Source of the DNA: Gluconobacter cadivus
Lineage (GTDB): Bacteria; Pseudomonadota; Alphaproteobacteria; Acetobacterales; Acetobacteraceae
Direction of reading: 5' to 3'
Length of the DNA: 64,000 nt
Assembly (NCBI RefSeq): GCF_015244745.1
Contig: NZ_JABCQI010000001.1
Location: forward strand, 124,001-188,000
A program made the translations under genes and the position numbers. The notes beneath the pieces were generated by a model. That model was not told where the DNA came from. It saw only the letters and a program-made list of their open reading frames with translations, and made no database searches. Within the stretch, counting starts at the first letter, position 1, and every line of letters starts with the position of its first letter. Shown piece after piece: positions 37,260 through 46,279 of the stretch.

Positions 37260-37832
37260 ATGCGTGTGGTGTCCGTCAGCGGTCAGCATTTTCCGGCTCT
37301 TGTCCTGAACGCGGATTTCCGTCCGCTGTCCTATTTCCCGCTCTCGCTCTGGTCCTGGCAGGAAGCGGTCAAGGCCGTCTTCCTCAACCGCGTCTCGGTC
37401 CTTTCGGAATATGAAGACGCCGTCGTCCACTCTCCGAGCCAGAGCATGCGCCTGCCCAGCGTGATCGCCCTGAAAGACTATATTCCCAGCGCGCGCAAAC
37501 CGGCCTTTACACGCTTCAACGTCTTCCTGCGGGACAATTTCTCGTGTCAGTACTGCCACGACCGATTGCCCACGCACGAACTGACCTTCGATCATGTCAT
37601 CCCCCGTGCCCGCGGCGGACGCACGACATGGGAAAATGTTGTCACTGCCTGCAGCCCCTGCAACCTGCTCAAGGGCTCAAAACTACCAAGCGAACTCGGG
37701 ATGCACCCGCACCGCAAGCCGGTCCAACCCAGCAGTCGTCTTCTTCAGGAAAATGGCCGGACCTTCCCACCCCATTACCTTCACGAAAGCTGGCGCGATT
37801 ATCTGTACTGGAATACCGAACTCGAAACCTGA
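37260..37832 (+). CDS. HNH endonuclease family protein
   Basis: A 190-aa protein with a C-terminal HNH fold: CQYCHDRLPTHELTFDHV, then PRARGG, ENVVTACSPCNLLKG (His-Asn-His plus two CxxC zinc pairs). The N-terminal half, PALVLNADFRPLSYFPLSLWSW, is shared by a widely distributed chromosomal HNH family of unknown role. AGAAAGG precedes the ATG. No restriction partner is adjacent on this side, so a DNA repair or housekeeping role is possible. Confidence 0.85.
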   Translation: MRVVSVSGQHFPALVLNADFRPLSYFPLSLWSWQEAVKAVFLNRVSVLSEYEDAVVHSPSQSMRLPSVIALKDYIPSARKPAFTRFNVFLRDNFSCQYCHDRLPTHELTFDHVIPRARGGRTTWENVVTACSPCNLLKGSKLPSELGMHPHRKPVQPSSRLLQENGRTFPPHYLHESWRDYLYWNTELET

Positions 37833-37885
37833 GCAGACGTTCTGTTGATCCCCATTCTGCCCAACTTCTGCAAGGATGATTTTCC

Positions 37886-38332
37886 ATGCGTACCGGACTT
37901 CTGCTCACAACATTCGCCCTCGGTCTTTCCGTCACAGCCCTCCCGGCTTCCGCCGAGACCCTGCATCTTTTTGGCCCTTTCAAGGGTGAACACGGTGCCA
38001 CAACGCCGATCAAGGGTTCGGCGTCCGCCATGCTGGACACCACGAAAAACACCCTGACCTACCGCTTCGAAGATAATGGCCTGTCCGGTCCCGTCACTGC
38101 CATCCATCTTCATGGCCCCGCAGATGCAGGTGAAGACGCAGGCGTTCTGGCCCCAATTAACGGTCCCTACACCACCCGCATGACTGGTACACTCCAGCTC
38201 ACGCCTGATCAGGTGAAGGACGTTCAGGCCGGACGGAGCTACATCAATCTTCATACGGAAAAATTCCCGGACGGAGAAGCCCGCGCCCAGCTCACCACGG
38301 AACTGACCGGCCACCGCCACCACGCGGAATAA
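37886..38332 (+). CDS. Secreted CHRD-domain protein
   Basis: A 148-aa exported protein with a signal peptide (cleaved after PASA, residue 23) and one CHRD domain: VTAIHLHGPADAGEDAG, then GRSYINLHTEKFPDGEARAQL, whose two histidine-rich strands are diagnostic. CHRD proteins are periplasmic or surface beta-sandwich proteins of unclear function. The gene is monocistronic, followed by a strong terminator at 38,353. Confidence 0.85.
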   Translation: MRTGLLLTTFALGLSVTALPASAETLHLFGPFKGEHGATTPIKGSASAMLDTTKNTLTYRFEDNGLSGPVTAIHLHGPADAGEDAGVLAPINGPYTTRMTGTLQLTPDQVKDVQAGRSYINLHTEKFPDGEARAQLTTELTGHRHHAE

Positions 38333-38352
38333 GACTGTCATCACGGCAAATT

Positions 38353-38387
38353 AAAAAAGGCCTGCCCCTCACAGGGCAGGCCTTTTT
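38353..38387. terminator. Bidirectional intrinsic terminator
   Basis: Stem GGCCTGCCC/GGGCAGGCC with a small loop, A-run before and T-run after, so it ends both the CHRD gene and the facing gene at 38,425-38,838. Confidence 0.92.
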
Positions 38388-38424
38388 CATGAGACTGGCA
38401 ACAGATCCAGTCTGGCGGGCAGTT

Positions 38425-38838
38425 TTATTCGCCTGTCGTGGAATTTTTCGTAGCGGGAGCCTTGGCGGGTTGTCCCGGATCAAGATCATGCACGGTTTTT
38501 TTCGTCCAGACGCGAGTGTCATGCACCGCATCCTTCGTACCGTTCTTGGTGGCCTTCCAGCCCTTCTCGCCTTTCTTGCCAGTCCAGTGAGCCGCATCGG
38601 AAACGCCATTTTTCGTAGCGTCCCAGCCTTTAACGCTCTCTTTCTTCGTCCACTGCGCCGCATCGGACGTGTCATGACGAACCGCAGCCCAGGACTGACG
38701 CACACTCCGGCACAGATCGGTTTCACAGGGCTTCTCAGCGGAGTCAGCCGCCATAGCCTGCGGAGCCATTCCCAGCGGCAGCGCGGCCAGAGCAGCAAGA
38801 AGCAGAGGGGCGGAAGAGGAAATGAACCGGATCGACAT
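38425..38838 (-). CDS. Secreted protein with Trp/Lys-rich internal repeats
   Basis: A 137-aa exported protein of unknown family. The signal peptide ends at APQAMA (residue 29). The mature part carries an about 20-residue repeat: DAAQWTKKESVKGWDATKNG, then DAAHWTGKKGEKGWKATKNG, then a shortened DAVHDTRVWTKKT. The repeats are strongly basic and tryptophan-rich. Start chosen at the ATG at 38838 so that the signal peptide is at the N terminus. It was probably the first gene beyond guaA before the island came in. Confidence 0.75.
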   Translation of the reverse strand: MSIRFISSSAPLLLAALAALPLGMAPQAMAADSAEKPCETDLCRSVRQSWAAVRHDTSDAAQWTKKESVKGWDATKNGVSDAAHWTGKKGEKGWKATKNGTKDAVHDTRVWTKKTVHDLDPGQPAKAPATKNSTTGE

Positions 38839-38934
38839 CGAGAGTCTCCTGTTTTCAGAGACATACACCCTGTCACCCTCCACAGGGTCGAGCAACCCCA
38901 ACATAGCCTCTCCATCACAACACATAATAACCAC

Positions 38935-38965
38935 AACAAAAAACCCCGCATCACTGCGGGGTTTT
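38935..38965 (-). terminator. Intrinsic terminator, likely the original guaA terminator
   Basis: Hairpin CCCCGCA/TGCGGGG with a 4-base loop, followed on the minus strand by six T. It lies just beyond the left island end, in the orientation that would have ended guaA before insertion. The rest of 38,839-39,159 has no gene: AT-rich sequence and the attachment repeat. Confidence 0.8.
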
Positions 38966-39008
38966 CAGCACGTCAAACCTGAAGAGGTTCAAGCACTAAC
39001 GAAACAGA

Positions 39009-39024
39009 ATCATTCCCACTCGAT
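39009..39024. repeat. attL: 16-bp direct repeat of the guaA 3' end
   Basis: The sequence ATCATTCCCACTCGAT is identical to 51,892-51,907, where it encodes the last residues I-E-W-E and the stop of GuaA (minus strand). At 39,009 there is no guaA gene, so this is the distal attachment copy. The next base on either side differs between the two copies, fixing the repeat at 16 bp. Confidence 0.9.
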
Positions 39025-39159
39025 GATAAATTATAGTAATTTCCATAGTAAAATCAGGAACTTATATTTCTTATTAAGATCGATGCCATGAAAAATACCC
39101 CTCCCTGAAAACACGCTGCTTGGCGCGGTACAGCCTTGACCCGTTAGCGCTCTGCTGAG

Positions 39160-40077
39160 CTACTCTTCCGTGAAAAAGTCTTCGTCGAGCCGCTTGAACT
39201 CAATCGTGCGACTGACACGAACGCCGACGCCATATTCGATCATCAGGTCGGTCAACCGTTCCCCATCGATCAGGATGACTCGCTGGGCGAGGTGTTTGAC
39301 GTAATCTCGCGCCTGATTGCTGAAGGTGGAGGTGGTGACAAACACGCCCTTGGTGGCACCGTGGCCGACCAAGCTGCCAACAAAAGCCTGCACATCAGGG
39401 CGGCCGACAGTTGTTTCAGCGTAGCGCTTGGCCTGAACATAGACCCGGTCCAGGCCCAGCCGGTCCTCGTTGATGACGCCATCGACGCCGCCGTCGCCCG
39501 AACGGCCGAGCTGGGTGGCTGCGTTCTTGTGCGATCCGCCATAGCCCATGGCGATCAGCAGATCGACGATCAGTTGCTCGAAGAAGGCCGGTGTGTTCTG
39601 GACGATACGTTCCAGCAGGTCCGCGCGGAGCGCCGATTGCACGGCCTGATAGGCCGTCTCAATCTGTTCCTCCGGTGTGCCGGTTTCGACTGTCGGAGCG
39701 ATGGCAACAGGTGCGGCATCGTCGTCTGAAGATTTCTGACCGCTGAAAAATTCGCGGAAGCCCGCGAAGTCCTTCAGTTCGTTCACACCGATGCGTGTGG
39801 GATTGGTTGCCAGCAACCCCCGCCCGGCATCGGTCGCGATGAAACGCCCGCGCTGTGGGGAGGCCACGAGGCCCGCCTTGGATAGATAGGTTTTTGCCCA
39901 GTGGATGCGGTTGTACAGCAGGCGTTGTCGCCCGCTGGGTAGCATTTTTTCGCGTTCGTCGGGACTGAGACCGAGATCATCGGCAATCTGCTCGGCGGCA
40001 TCGGCCACGCGCTGTTCGCCAGCGGCGGCGAGGCGCAGGACCGGCAACATCAATGTCTGGTAATCGGGGATGGCCAT
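39160..40077 (-). CDS. mrr: Mrr-type restriction endonuclease (type IV)
   Basis: A 305-aa Mrr protein. Residues 1 to about 90 form the winged-helix Mrr N domain (DYQTLMLPVLRLAAAGEQRV). Residues about 160-285 form the Mrr catalytic PD-(D/E)xK domain: FFEQLIVDLLIAMGYGG, RSGDGGVDGVI (catalytic Asp) and VYVQAKRYAET (QxK motif). Such enzymes cut modified DNA. It starts four bases after the hsdS stop, so it is part of the hsd operon. Confidence 0.92.
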   Translation of the reverse strand: MAIPDYQTLMLPVLRLAAAGEQRVADAAEQIADDLGLSPDEREKMLPSGRQRLLYNRIHWAKTYLSKAGLVASPQRGRFIATDAGRGLLATNPTRIGVNELKDFAGFREFFSGQKSSDDDAAPVAIAPTVETGTPEEQIETAYQAVQSALRADLLERIVQNTPAFFEQLIVDLLIAMGYGGSHKNAATQLGRSGDGGVDGVINEDRLGLDRVYVQAKRYAETTVGRPDVQAFVGSLVGHGATKGVFVTTSTFSNQARDYVKHLAQRVILIDGERLTDLMIEYGVGVRVSRTIEFKRLDEDFFTEE

Positions 40078-40081
40078 GGGG

Positions 40082-41395
40082 TCAGGCCGCCTTCTTGCGG
40101 CCGCGCTTGGCCTTTGGCGCGGCAGCGCGTTCTTCCCGGATGCGATCGAGCAGGGCGCTCGCGGGTTCGTCGGCAGGGTCTTGCGGTACCAGTTCGCCCC
40201 TAAAGGCCTTGGCCAACACCGAATTATCGAGGTGATCGATCAGCTTGCGCGCGCTCGTGGCATCGACCGTAACCCGATTGATCCAAGACAAAGCCCTCTC
40301 GATACGTCGAACAATTTCTTCCTGCTCTTGCACTGAAGGAAGATCGAAGCGGAAAGCAGCCAACTTCTTCGCATTGATGTTCGACTGACTCACGCCGTCG
40401 GTCTTCACTTCCCAGCTATAGGCGCGCCCGTTTGGTGCATTAAGGCAATATGTTAGGAATGCAGGCAACAGCTGCGGCTTACACCGTACCTTGATGAGAT
40501 AACCGGCATAAATGGCTTCGCGTTTCCCTGTGAATAGCGCGGTTTTACCAACCAGCGCCGGGCTATTGGTGCGATTGAACAGCACATCGCCGTTCTTCAG
40601 TCGGTATTTTGCGATTTCCGCAGCGTCGTCCGTAAAAACGAGGTCCGCCCAGTCGAGTTTGCCGTCTTGAATGTTCCCCATTCGGAGAACCGGCACACGC
40701 CCCTGTTTTGCAGATTTCGCAGCTGAACCGTAGTTAAAGCCCTCAGCTACTTCGCCAAGTAAAACGCTGCGCGTCGCTGCCAAACTGCGACCTTCGCGCC
40801 ATTCTCGCGTCAAATCGCCCCGGAAGGCGGCGGCGAGGATGGCTTGTTTGTATTTCTCGACGAGGCGGGGAATGTGGTCGAGATGGTCGCAGGCGCGTCT
40901 GGATTTGCCGGTGAAGCTGTCGATCTTCGCCACGATCCGCCGCTGTTCGGGGAGTGGCGGAAGTGGGACATTAATTGGTGCCAGATCTGATTTGTTGAAC
41001 CCGTTTTGCGCTGAGCGTGAGATATTGGCCAGCGGATTCTGGAAGTAATCGCTGCGAAGTAGTTGCTTAACCCAGCCAGGATGAAGACTATCGTGGTCAA
41101 AAATCATACGAACGAGCGCAACATTGTATGCGCCTGCTTTCCCACCAAGAATTTTGCCCACGCTTGCGCCATAACGACCGATCATAATATCTTCGGCACT
41201 GCATTTCGGCCACTTGTGGTGATCTTTAATAAAGACTGCTTTTGCGTCACTTTCAAAGTCACGTATCTGGAGCAACCGCACATACCCTGGGGCAGCGGTG
41301 TCGCGGAAGGTGGATTTCGGCGGCTGTGATCCGCCTTTAAAGTCGAAGAGTTCGCCGAAAGTCGTCAAGCTCCAACCTTGTGGCAGATCACTCAT
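40082..41395 (-). CDS. hsdS: Type I restriction system specificity subunit
   Basis: A 437-aa specificity protein with two complete half-sites. Each target-recognition domain (about residues 1-145 and 210-350) is followed by a conserved helical spacer: PLPPLPEQRRIVAKIDSF at about 145 and LPSVQEQEEIVRRIERAL at about 355, both ending in the AFRGEL/DL motif. It therefore recognises a bipartite DNA sequence. It is coupled to hsdM by ATGA. Confidence 0.95.
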   Translation of the reverse strand: MSDLPQGWSLTTFGELFDFKGGSQPPKSTFRDTAAPGYVRLLQIRDFESDAKAVFIKDHHKWPKCSAEDIMIGRYGASVGKILGGKAGAYNVALVRMIFDHDSLHPGWVKQLLRSDYFQNPLANISRSAQNGFNKSDLAPINVPLPPLPEQRRIVAKIDSFTGKSRRACDHLDHIPRLVEKYKQAILAAAFRGDLTREWREGRSLAATRSVLLGEVAEGFNYGSAAKSAKQGRVPVLRMGNIQDGKLDWADLVFTDDAAEIAKYRLKNGDVLFNRTNSPALVGKTALFTGKREAIYAGYLIKVRCKPQLLPAFLTYCLNAPNGRAYSWEVKTDGVSQSNINAKKLAAFRFDLPSVQEQEEIVRRIERALSWINRVTVDATSARKLIDHLDNSVLAKAFRGELVPQDPADEPASALLDRIREERAAAPKAKRGRKKAA

Positions 41396-42858
41396 TCCGC
41401 TGCCTCCGCAACGTTAGAGGTTTCATCCCCGCTCCCAGACTCTAATTCATCGGATAGGGCCTCAATCTCCTCCAGCGCGGCCTTCAAATGGCCGATGATA
41501 GCGGCGGCAATGTCCTCCGGTTCGGTCAGTGCTTCTTCCGCCTCCGCCTCGGTATCCCGAAGCCAGCTTATGTCGAGGTTATCATTGCGGTTGGTAATGG
41601 CGGCACGGTCGAACTTGCGCCAGCGGCTATCCTCGCCCCGATCCTGCCGTTTGGCTCCGCCATTGGCATCCGCACCATAGGCTGCCTCAAAATCAGTAAA
41701 ATCGGCGACTACCAGCGGACGGGTTTTGCCAAAGGCGGGCATGTTTGCCCGCATGTCGTAGACCCATACAGCCTTGGTGTTGCCCTTGTCACTCTTGCCA
41801 CGCCGGAAGAACAATACATTGGTTTTGACGCCTTGGGCATAGAAAATGCCGGTCGGCAAACGCAGGATGGTGTGAAGGTCGCACAAATTCATCAACCAGG
41901 TGCGAAGGCGGCGTCCGGTATTGTCCTCGAACAGCACATTGTCGGGGATGACCACGGCAGCGCGGCCGCCGGGGGCCAGTGCGCGCACGATATGTTCGAC
42001 GAAGGCAAGCTGCTTATTCGACGTATCCGCCGTGATCGAGAAATCGGAACGGGTAGGACGTCCTCCCCCCTTCTTGGTGCCGAAAGGGGGATTGGTCAGG
42101 ATCACATTGGCCTTGGGCAGCGCCTCGCCGTCAGGCGAGAGCGTATCGATATTCTCCATCCCGCCTTCGATGCCATGAAGCAGCAAATTCATCATGCTCA
42201 GACGGTGAGTATCCGGTACCAGTTCCGCGCCAGAGAAAGCGTTGTGCCGCTGGAAGAAGGCCTGTTGCTCCGTCAGGGTGTAGAGATCGTCCGTATGATC
42301 CTTGATGTAGCGATCGGCGGCGACGAGGAAACCCGCCGTTCCACCGGCTGGGTCCTGGATCACTTCGCCCGGCTGCGGCTGCATCAGGCGCACAATGCAA
42401 TCGATCAGCGGACGAGGCGTGAAGTATTGCCCTGCGCCGGATTTCTTGTCGGCTGCGTTCTTTTCCAACAGGCCTTCATAGAGGTTGCCCAGCCCCTCTT
42501 CGCGCGCGGAGAACCAGTCGAGTTGATCTATGTTAGACGTCAGCGCTTTGAGGTTGGTTGGCTTGCGCAGACGGGTCTGGGCGTCGATGAAAATCGCGCT
42601 GACGAGCGCATCTTTCGCTTTGCCGAGCTCCAGCAACATCGCCTTGTAATAATCCAGCTGTTCCAAGCCTTCTCGTTTGGCAAGCAGGCCCCATCGCCAA
42701 TCTTTCGGCAAACGCTCTTCCTTGCCTGTCTCTTCCAGCATCTTGAGGAACAGTAGGTAAGTCAGCTCTGTCACATATTCGTTGTAGGTGACGCCATCAT
42801 CGCGCAAGACGTTGCACAGGCTCCAAAGCTTGGCGACGATGTCAGTGGTCGTGCTCAT
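41392..42858 (-). CDS. hsdM: Type I restriction system N6-adenine methyltransferase
   Basis: A 488-aa methylase. An N-terminal HsdM helical domain is followed by the SAM motif DPAGGTAGFLVAADRYI (about residue 170) and the catalytic NPPFGTKKG (about 255). Together with HsdS it methylates the target adenine; with HsdR it makes the restriction complex. The start immediately follows the hsdR stop. Confidence 0.96.
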   Translation of the reverse strand: MSTTTDIVAKLWSLCNVLRDDGVTYNEYVTELTYLLFLKMLEETGKEERLPKDWRWGLLAKREGLEQLDYYKAMLLELGKAKDALVSAIFIDAQTRLRKPTNLKALTSNIDQLDWFSAREEGLGNLYEGLLEKNAADKKSGAGQYFTPRPLIDCIVRLMQPQPGEVIQDPAGGTAGFLVAADRYIKDHTDDLYTLTEQQAFFQRHNAFSGAELVPDTHRLSMMNLLLHGIEGGMENIDTLSPDGEALPKANVILTNPPFGTKKGGGRPTRSDFSITADTSNKQLAFVEHIVRALAPGGRAAVVIPDNVLFEDNTGRRLRTWLMNLCDLHTILRLPTGIFYAQGVKTNVLFFRRGKSDKGNTKAVWVYDMRANMPAFGKTRPLVVADFTDFEAAYGADANGGAKRQDRGEDSRWRKFDRAAITNRNDNLDISWLRDTEAEAEEALTEPEDIAAAIIGHLKAALEEIEALSDELESGSGDETSNVAEAAE

Positions 42859-45800
42859 TTACGCGGTCTTCTTCCACAATTCTTCGTTAATCCCGGCGAG
42901 GATGCTTTCCAGCTCTCCGCCGAACACTTTATTAAGGCGATTGAAGCCGCCATCGGCGATAAACGGCTCCTTGTCGATGGCGACACGATCCACCACAATC
43001 TCTTTTTCGATCTGCTCGCCGATCCGCTTGAGCCAGCGTTTCTGTGGATCTGTCCATGCACGGCTCGCCATGATGGCGCGCATCGCGTGTCGCACACGGT
43101 CTTCATAAGGGATCAGGGCATCGCCCAAGGCTGCCTGCCGGACGAAGCCGATGACAGACGCGGCAATTTCCTCATTGCGTGCATCCGCCCACGCACGGCG
43201 CAGATTGGCGTCGGAAAAGCCCTTGGAGTCTAGGGCAAGGCGCAATGCCTTCAGATCGGCGCGGGTCAGATCACGAGGTCGTTGCACGACGACTTTGAGG
43301 GCTGCGATCGTGTTGATATTGTCGCGCACAAAGGCGGCGAAGCTATCCAGAAAATCCTCAGGTTTCGCCCCGCTGCCATAACCGCGCGACACTTCAACGA
43401 TATGATCCGCGTGCTTGGCAATCGGGACGTGGCTTGCATTGTCGCCATCAGCCTGCCAATCGAGGATAGGGCCTATCGCGGCACGGTCTTTCAGCCATGC
43501 GGCAAGGCCCGGTGCATCGCCAGACATGACCCTTTGCAGCATCGCCTCCGGCGTTTCTCCCGCTGTGGCCTCGAACTGCTGTCTAGCCTCATCGGTCAGC
43601 TTTTTGAGCCGACGACGCAGCTTCACGGCGAGCTGTTCGCGAATGGCCTCCCGCTGCTCATCGTTCTGCGCGGCTGTCATTTCGTGGACGAGCTGGGAAA
43701 AGCTGATCGAGGGGTTAACGACGACCGGCTTCATGTCGGTCATGTTCTGGAGGTGGGGATAGAGATCGACGGCGTCGAAAATCCGGAAGACTTCTTTGCC
43801 TATTTCCGGACACTGACGCGTGGCGCGACCAATCATCTGTTCATACAGGATGCGACTGTTCACCCGGCGCAGGAACACGAGGTTGGTGATTTTTGGCACA
43901 TCAATGCCAGTGGTAAGGAGGTCGACGGTCACAACGATTTGCGGATTGGCATCGTTGCGGAACGAGCGAATCCAGTTCTTCACCTTGTCCACGCTACCGG
44001 TGATTTTTTTTACGGCTGCGTCGTCAATCTCGCCATAGTGCTCAGCAAATGCGGTTTTGATCGCGCTGACCACCATATCCGCATGGGCATCGGTGGCTGC
44101 GAAGATCAGCGTTTTACCGGGTAGCGCCGGATCGATGTGGCGCGCTAGTTCCTCCGCCACGACACGGTTGAAGTCTGGGGTGATGACCTGCCGATTAAAT
44201 GCCTCTACCTCAAAACGGATTTCGTCGGGCGCATGGGCCAGATCGACTTCTCCGGTGCGGGTATTGAGAAGTTCAAGCTCTTCATCCTTCTCGAATTTGA
44301 TACCCGCGCGCCCTAGCGCAGTTTCGATTCGGATCGGCGGCTCGTGGTCGATCAGAAAGCCATCCACCACCGCTTCGCGGTAGGAATAGGTGAAGACCGG
44401 ATCGCCGAAAATATCCGTGGTGTGAAGCGCAGGCGTGGCCGTCAGGCCGATCTTGACCGCATCGAAATAGTCTAGCACGCGCCGATACTTCGAGATGTAG
44501 TCGTCCTGCCCCCTAAAGCTCAGTTCCGTATCCGACATTTCCCGGTCAAGCAGATAGCCCCGGTGGCATTCGTCGATGACCATCAGGTCATACTGGTCCA
44601 CTGGCGGCACGGATGCTGCATCGGCGGCGAACAGCACACGCTTCACCAAGCCCTGAATGGTGCAGATATGGACCTTGGTTTCCAGATCCGGGGTCACATC
44701 TCCCAGCCCCTTGAGGCCGAAGATTTCCGCAAATGTCTTGCCGGATACGACTTTGGTGGTCGAAAACTCTCCCTCAGTCTGATCACCAAGGGCGCTGCGA
44801 TCAACCACGAAACATATGCGCCGGAACCGCTTCACTGAGAGCAGACGGTACAGCATGGCGATGGCCAGCTTGGTCTTGCCAGTGCCGGTTGCCATCGCGA
44901 CCAGAACAGCCCGCTGCTCAGCCGACAGGGCGGCTTCCACGGACCGGATGGCGCTTTCCTGATAATGGCGAAGCGGAAAGCCAAATTCGAACGGCTGGGC
45001 CTTTAGGGCGGCATCAGCAGCATCTTGATCGACTTCAAGCAGGCCGGTCAGACCTTCCGGCGTCGGCCAGTCAACCAATGCGCGGCGATGGTTCGCGGCT
45101 CGCCGGGTGTCGCGGAACCAGATGCCGCTCTCTGTCTCGATTTGCCTGAGATAAGATCTGCCATTCGCGCTGAACGCAAATGGCACTTTGTGCTCACCCC
45201 AAGGGCCACCGGCGTAAATGAAATCGGTGCTATTCTTGATGCCGACCGAATAACGCTCAGCCTGATCGATTGCAGCGGAAACATTCTTCCGGCGGCGCTT
45301 CGCTTCCACGACGCCGACCAGGGTGGTTCCAACAAACAAGGCATAATCAGCCGGGCCATTTGCAGTAGGCCATTCAGCGATAGCGAGATTGCGGCCTTTG
45401 GCTGGGCGAACACCATTAGCGTATCGAAGCTCGCGGGTGTTCGCCTCCCATCCACGGTCGCGAAGTTGCTGGTCTATGAGCGCGCGTGTTTCCGCCTCGT
45501 CGAGGTCGATCTTTATCGCAGCCTTTTCGCCCCGCTCCACCAACTGAGCAGCTACAGCGCGAGGGGTGGCCTCCGCCTCGGCTTGGAGCGCAGCGAGCTT
45601 GGCAATGACCTCGGCCTTCTCGGCATCGATGTCCTGAGCGATCTTCTCCCAAGTGGAACGCTCCTCAGCCTCGCGCGACAACCTCTCTTCTACTGCCTCA
45701 CGCGCGTGAGCGTGCTCGTCAGCCTCAAGTCGAGCGCGCGCCGCATCGCCTTCAGTTTCCGCTACTTTTTGCCTAAGATTTTCAATCTCTTCGCGCAGCG

Positions 45801-46236
45801 CAACCGTCGCATCGACGGGCTTGCGCGGCGGAACAAAGGCACCGGACCGAAAGTCGGCTGCACGGCCATAAGTCCTATGAAACCAAATACCGAGCGACCA
45901 AGCGAATTTCAACGCCGTAAGGGCGGTAGAGTGGTCGCCCGTTGCTTCATGCACCGCGCTGTTTCCGGCCTTCCGCAAGGCATGAAAAATATCAGCGGCT
46001 TCTTTCGGTATTAGTCGGTCATACGACAGGCGTCGCAGGGTTTCCTCGAATGTTTCACGCTCATCACGATAAACCGCATGGTGGGCAGCGACCAGCTTCG
46101 CCATCAATTCTGCAAACTGTCGCAGCTTCACGATCGCCGTGGAGGGATCGCTAGGGAAATAGCTTTCCGCGAGACCACCAAGAGTCACTAGTTGTTTGTT
46201 GTGCGGCGCTAAGAAACCGAAGTTCAACGAATTCAT
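42859..46236 (-). CDS. hsdR: Type I restriction system endonuclease/translocase
   Basis: A 1125-aa motor-nuclease. It has an N-terminal DUF4145-like and coiled-coil region (about 1-240), then the nuclease with YALFVGTTLVGVVEAKR (about 305-325), then a helicase core with Walker A MATGTGKTKLA (about 455), DECH in VIDECHRG (about 565), TATP, and the EcoEI_R C-terminal domain. ATP-driven DNA translocation and cleavage follow from the family. All motifs seem intact, so the system is probably active. First gene of the hsdRMS-mrr operon; GAGGTG precedes the ATG. Confidence 0.95.
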   Translation of the reverse strand: MNSLNFGFLAPHNKQLVTLGGLAESYFPSDPSTAIVKLRQFAELMAKLVAAHHAVYRDERETFEETLRRLSYDRLIPKEAADIFHALRKAGNSAVHEATGDHSTALTALKFAWSLGIWFHRTYGRAADFRSGAFVPPRKPVDATVALREEIENLRQKVAETEGDAARARLEADEHAHAREAVEERLSREAEERSTWEKIAQDIDAEKAEVIAKLAALQAEAEATPRAVAAQLVERGEKAAIKIDLDEAETRALIDQQLRDRGWEANTRELRYANGVRPAKGRNLAIAEWPTANGPADYALFVGTTLVGVVEAKRRRKNVSAAIDQAERYSVGIKNSTDFIYAGGPWGEHKVPFAFSANGRSYLRQIETESGIWFRDTRRAANHRRALVDWPTPEGLTGLLEVDQDAADAALKAQPFEFGFPLRHYQESAIRSVEAALSAEQRAVLVAMATGTGKTKLAIAMLYRLLSVKRFRRICFVVDRSALGDQTEGEFSTTKVVSGKTFAEIFGLKGLGDVTPDLETKVHICTIQGLVKRVLFAADAASVPPVDQYDLMVIDECHRGYLLDREMSDTELSFRGQDDYISKYRRVLDYFDAVKIGLTATPALHTTDIFGDPVFTYSYREAVVDGFLIDHEPPIRIETALGRAGIKFEKDEELELLNTRTGEVDLAHAPDEIRFEVEAFNRQVITPDFNRVVAEELARHIDPALPGKTLIFAATDAHADMVVSAIKTAFAEHYGEIDDAAVKKITGSVDKVKNWIRSFRNDANPQIVVTVDLLTTGIDVPKITNLVFLRRVNSRILYEQMIGRATRQCPEIGKEVFRIFDAVDLYPHLQNMTDMKPVVVNPSISFSQLVHEMTAAQNDEQREAIREQLAVKLRRRLKKLTDEARQQFEATAGETPEAMLQRVMSGDAPGLAAWLKDRAAIGPILDWQADGDNASHVPIAKHADHIVEVSRGYGSGAKPEDFLDSFAAFVRDNINTIAALKVVVQRPRDLTRADLKALRLALDSKGFSDANLRRAWADARNEEIAASVIGFVRQAALGDALIPYEDRVRHAMRAIMASRAWTDPQKRWLKRIGEQIEKEIVVDRVAIDKEPFIADGGFNRLNKVFGGELESILAGINEELWKKTA

Positions 46237-46279
46237 CGTACACCTCGGTTCTTGATCGAGTGTTTATGTCCCCCAAAGG

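Noticed and set aside
37260-37832. HNH nuclease as part of the island or a restriction system
   Set aside because: It lies outside the att repeats, belongs to a common chromosomal HNH group and has no methylase neighbour.
41488-42756. 422-codon plus-strand open frame
   Set aside because: Antisense to hsdM, which has intact SAM and NPPF motifs.
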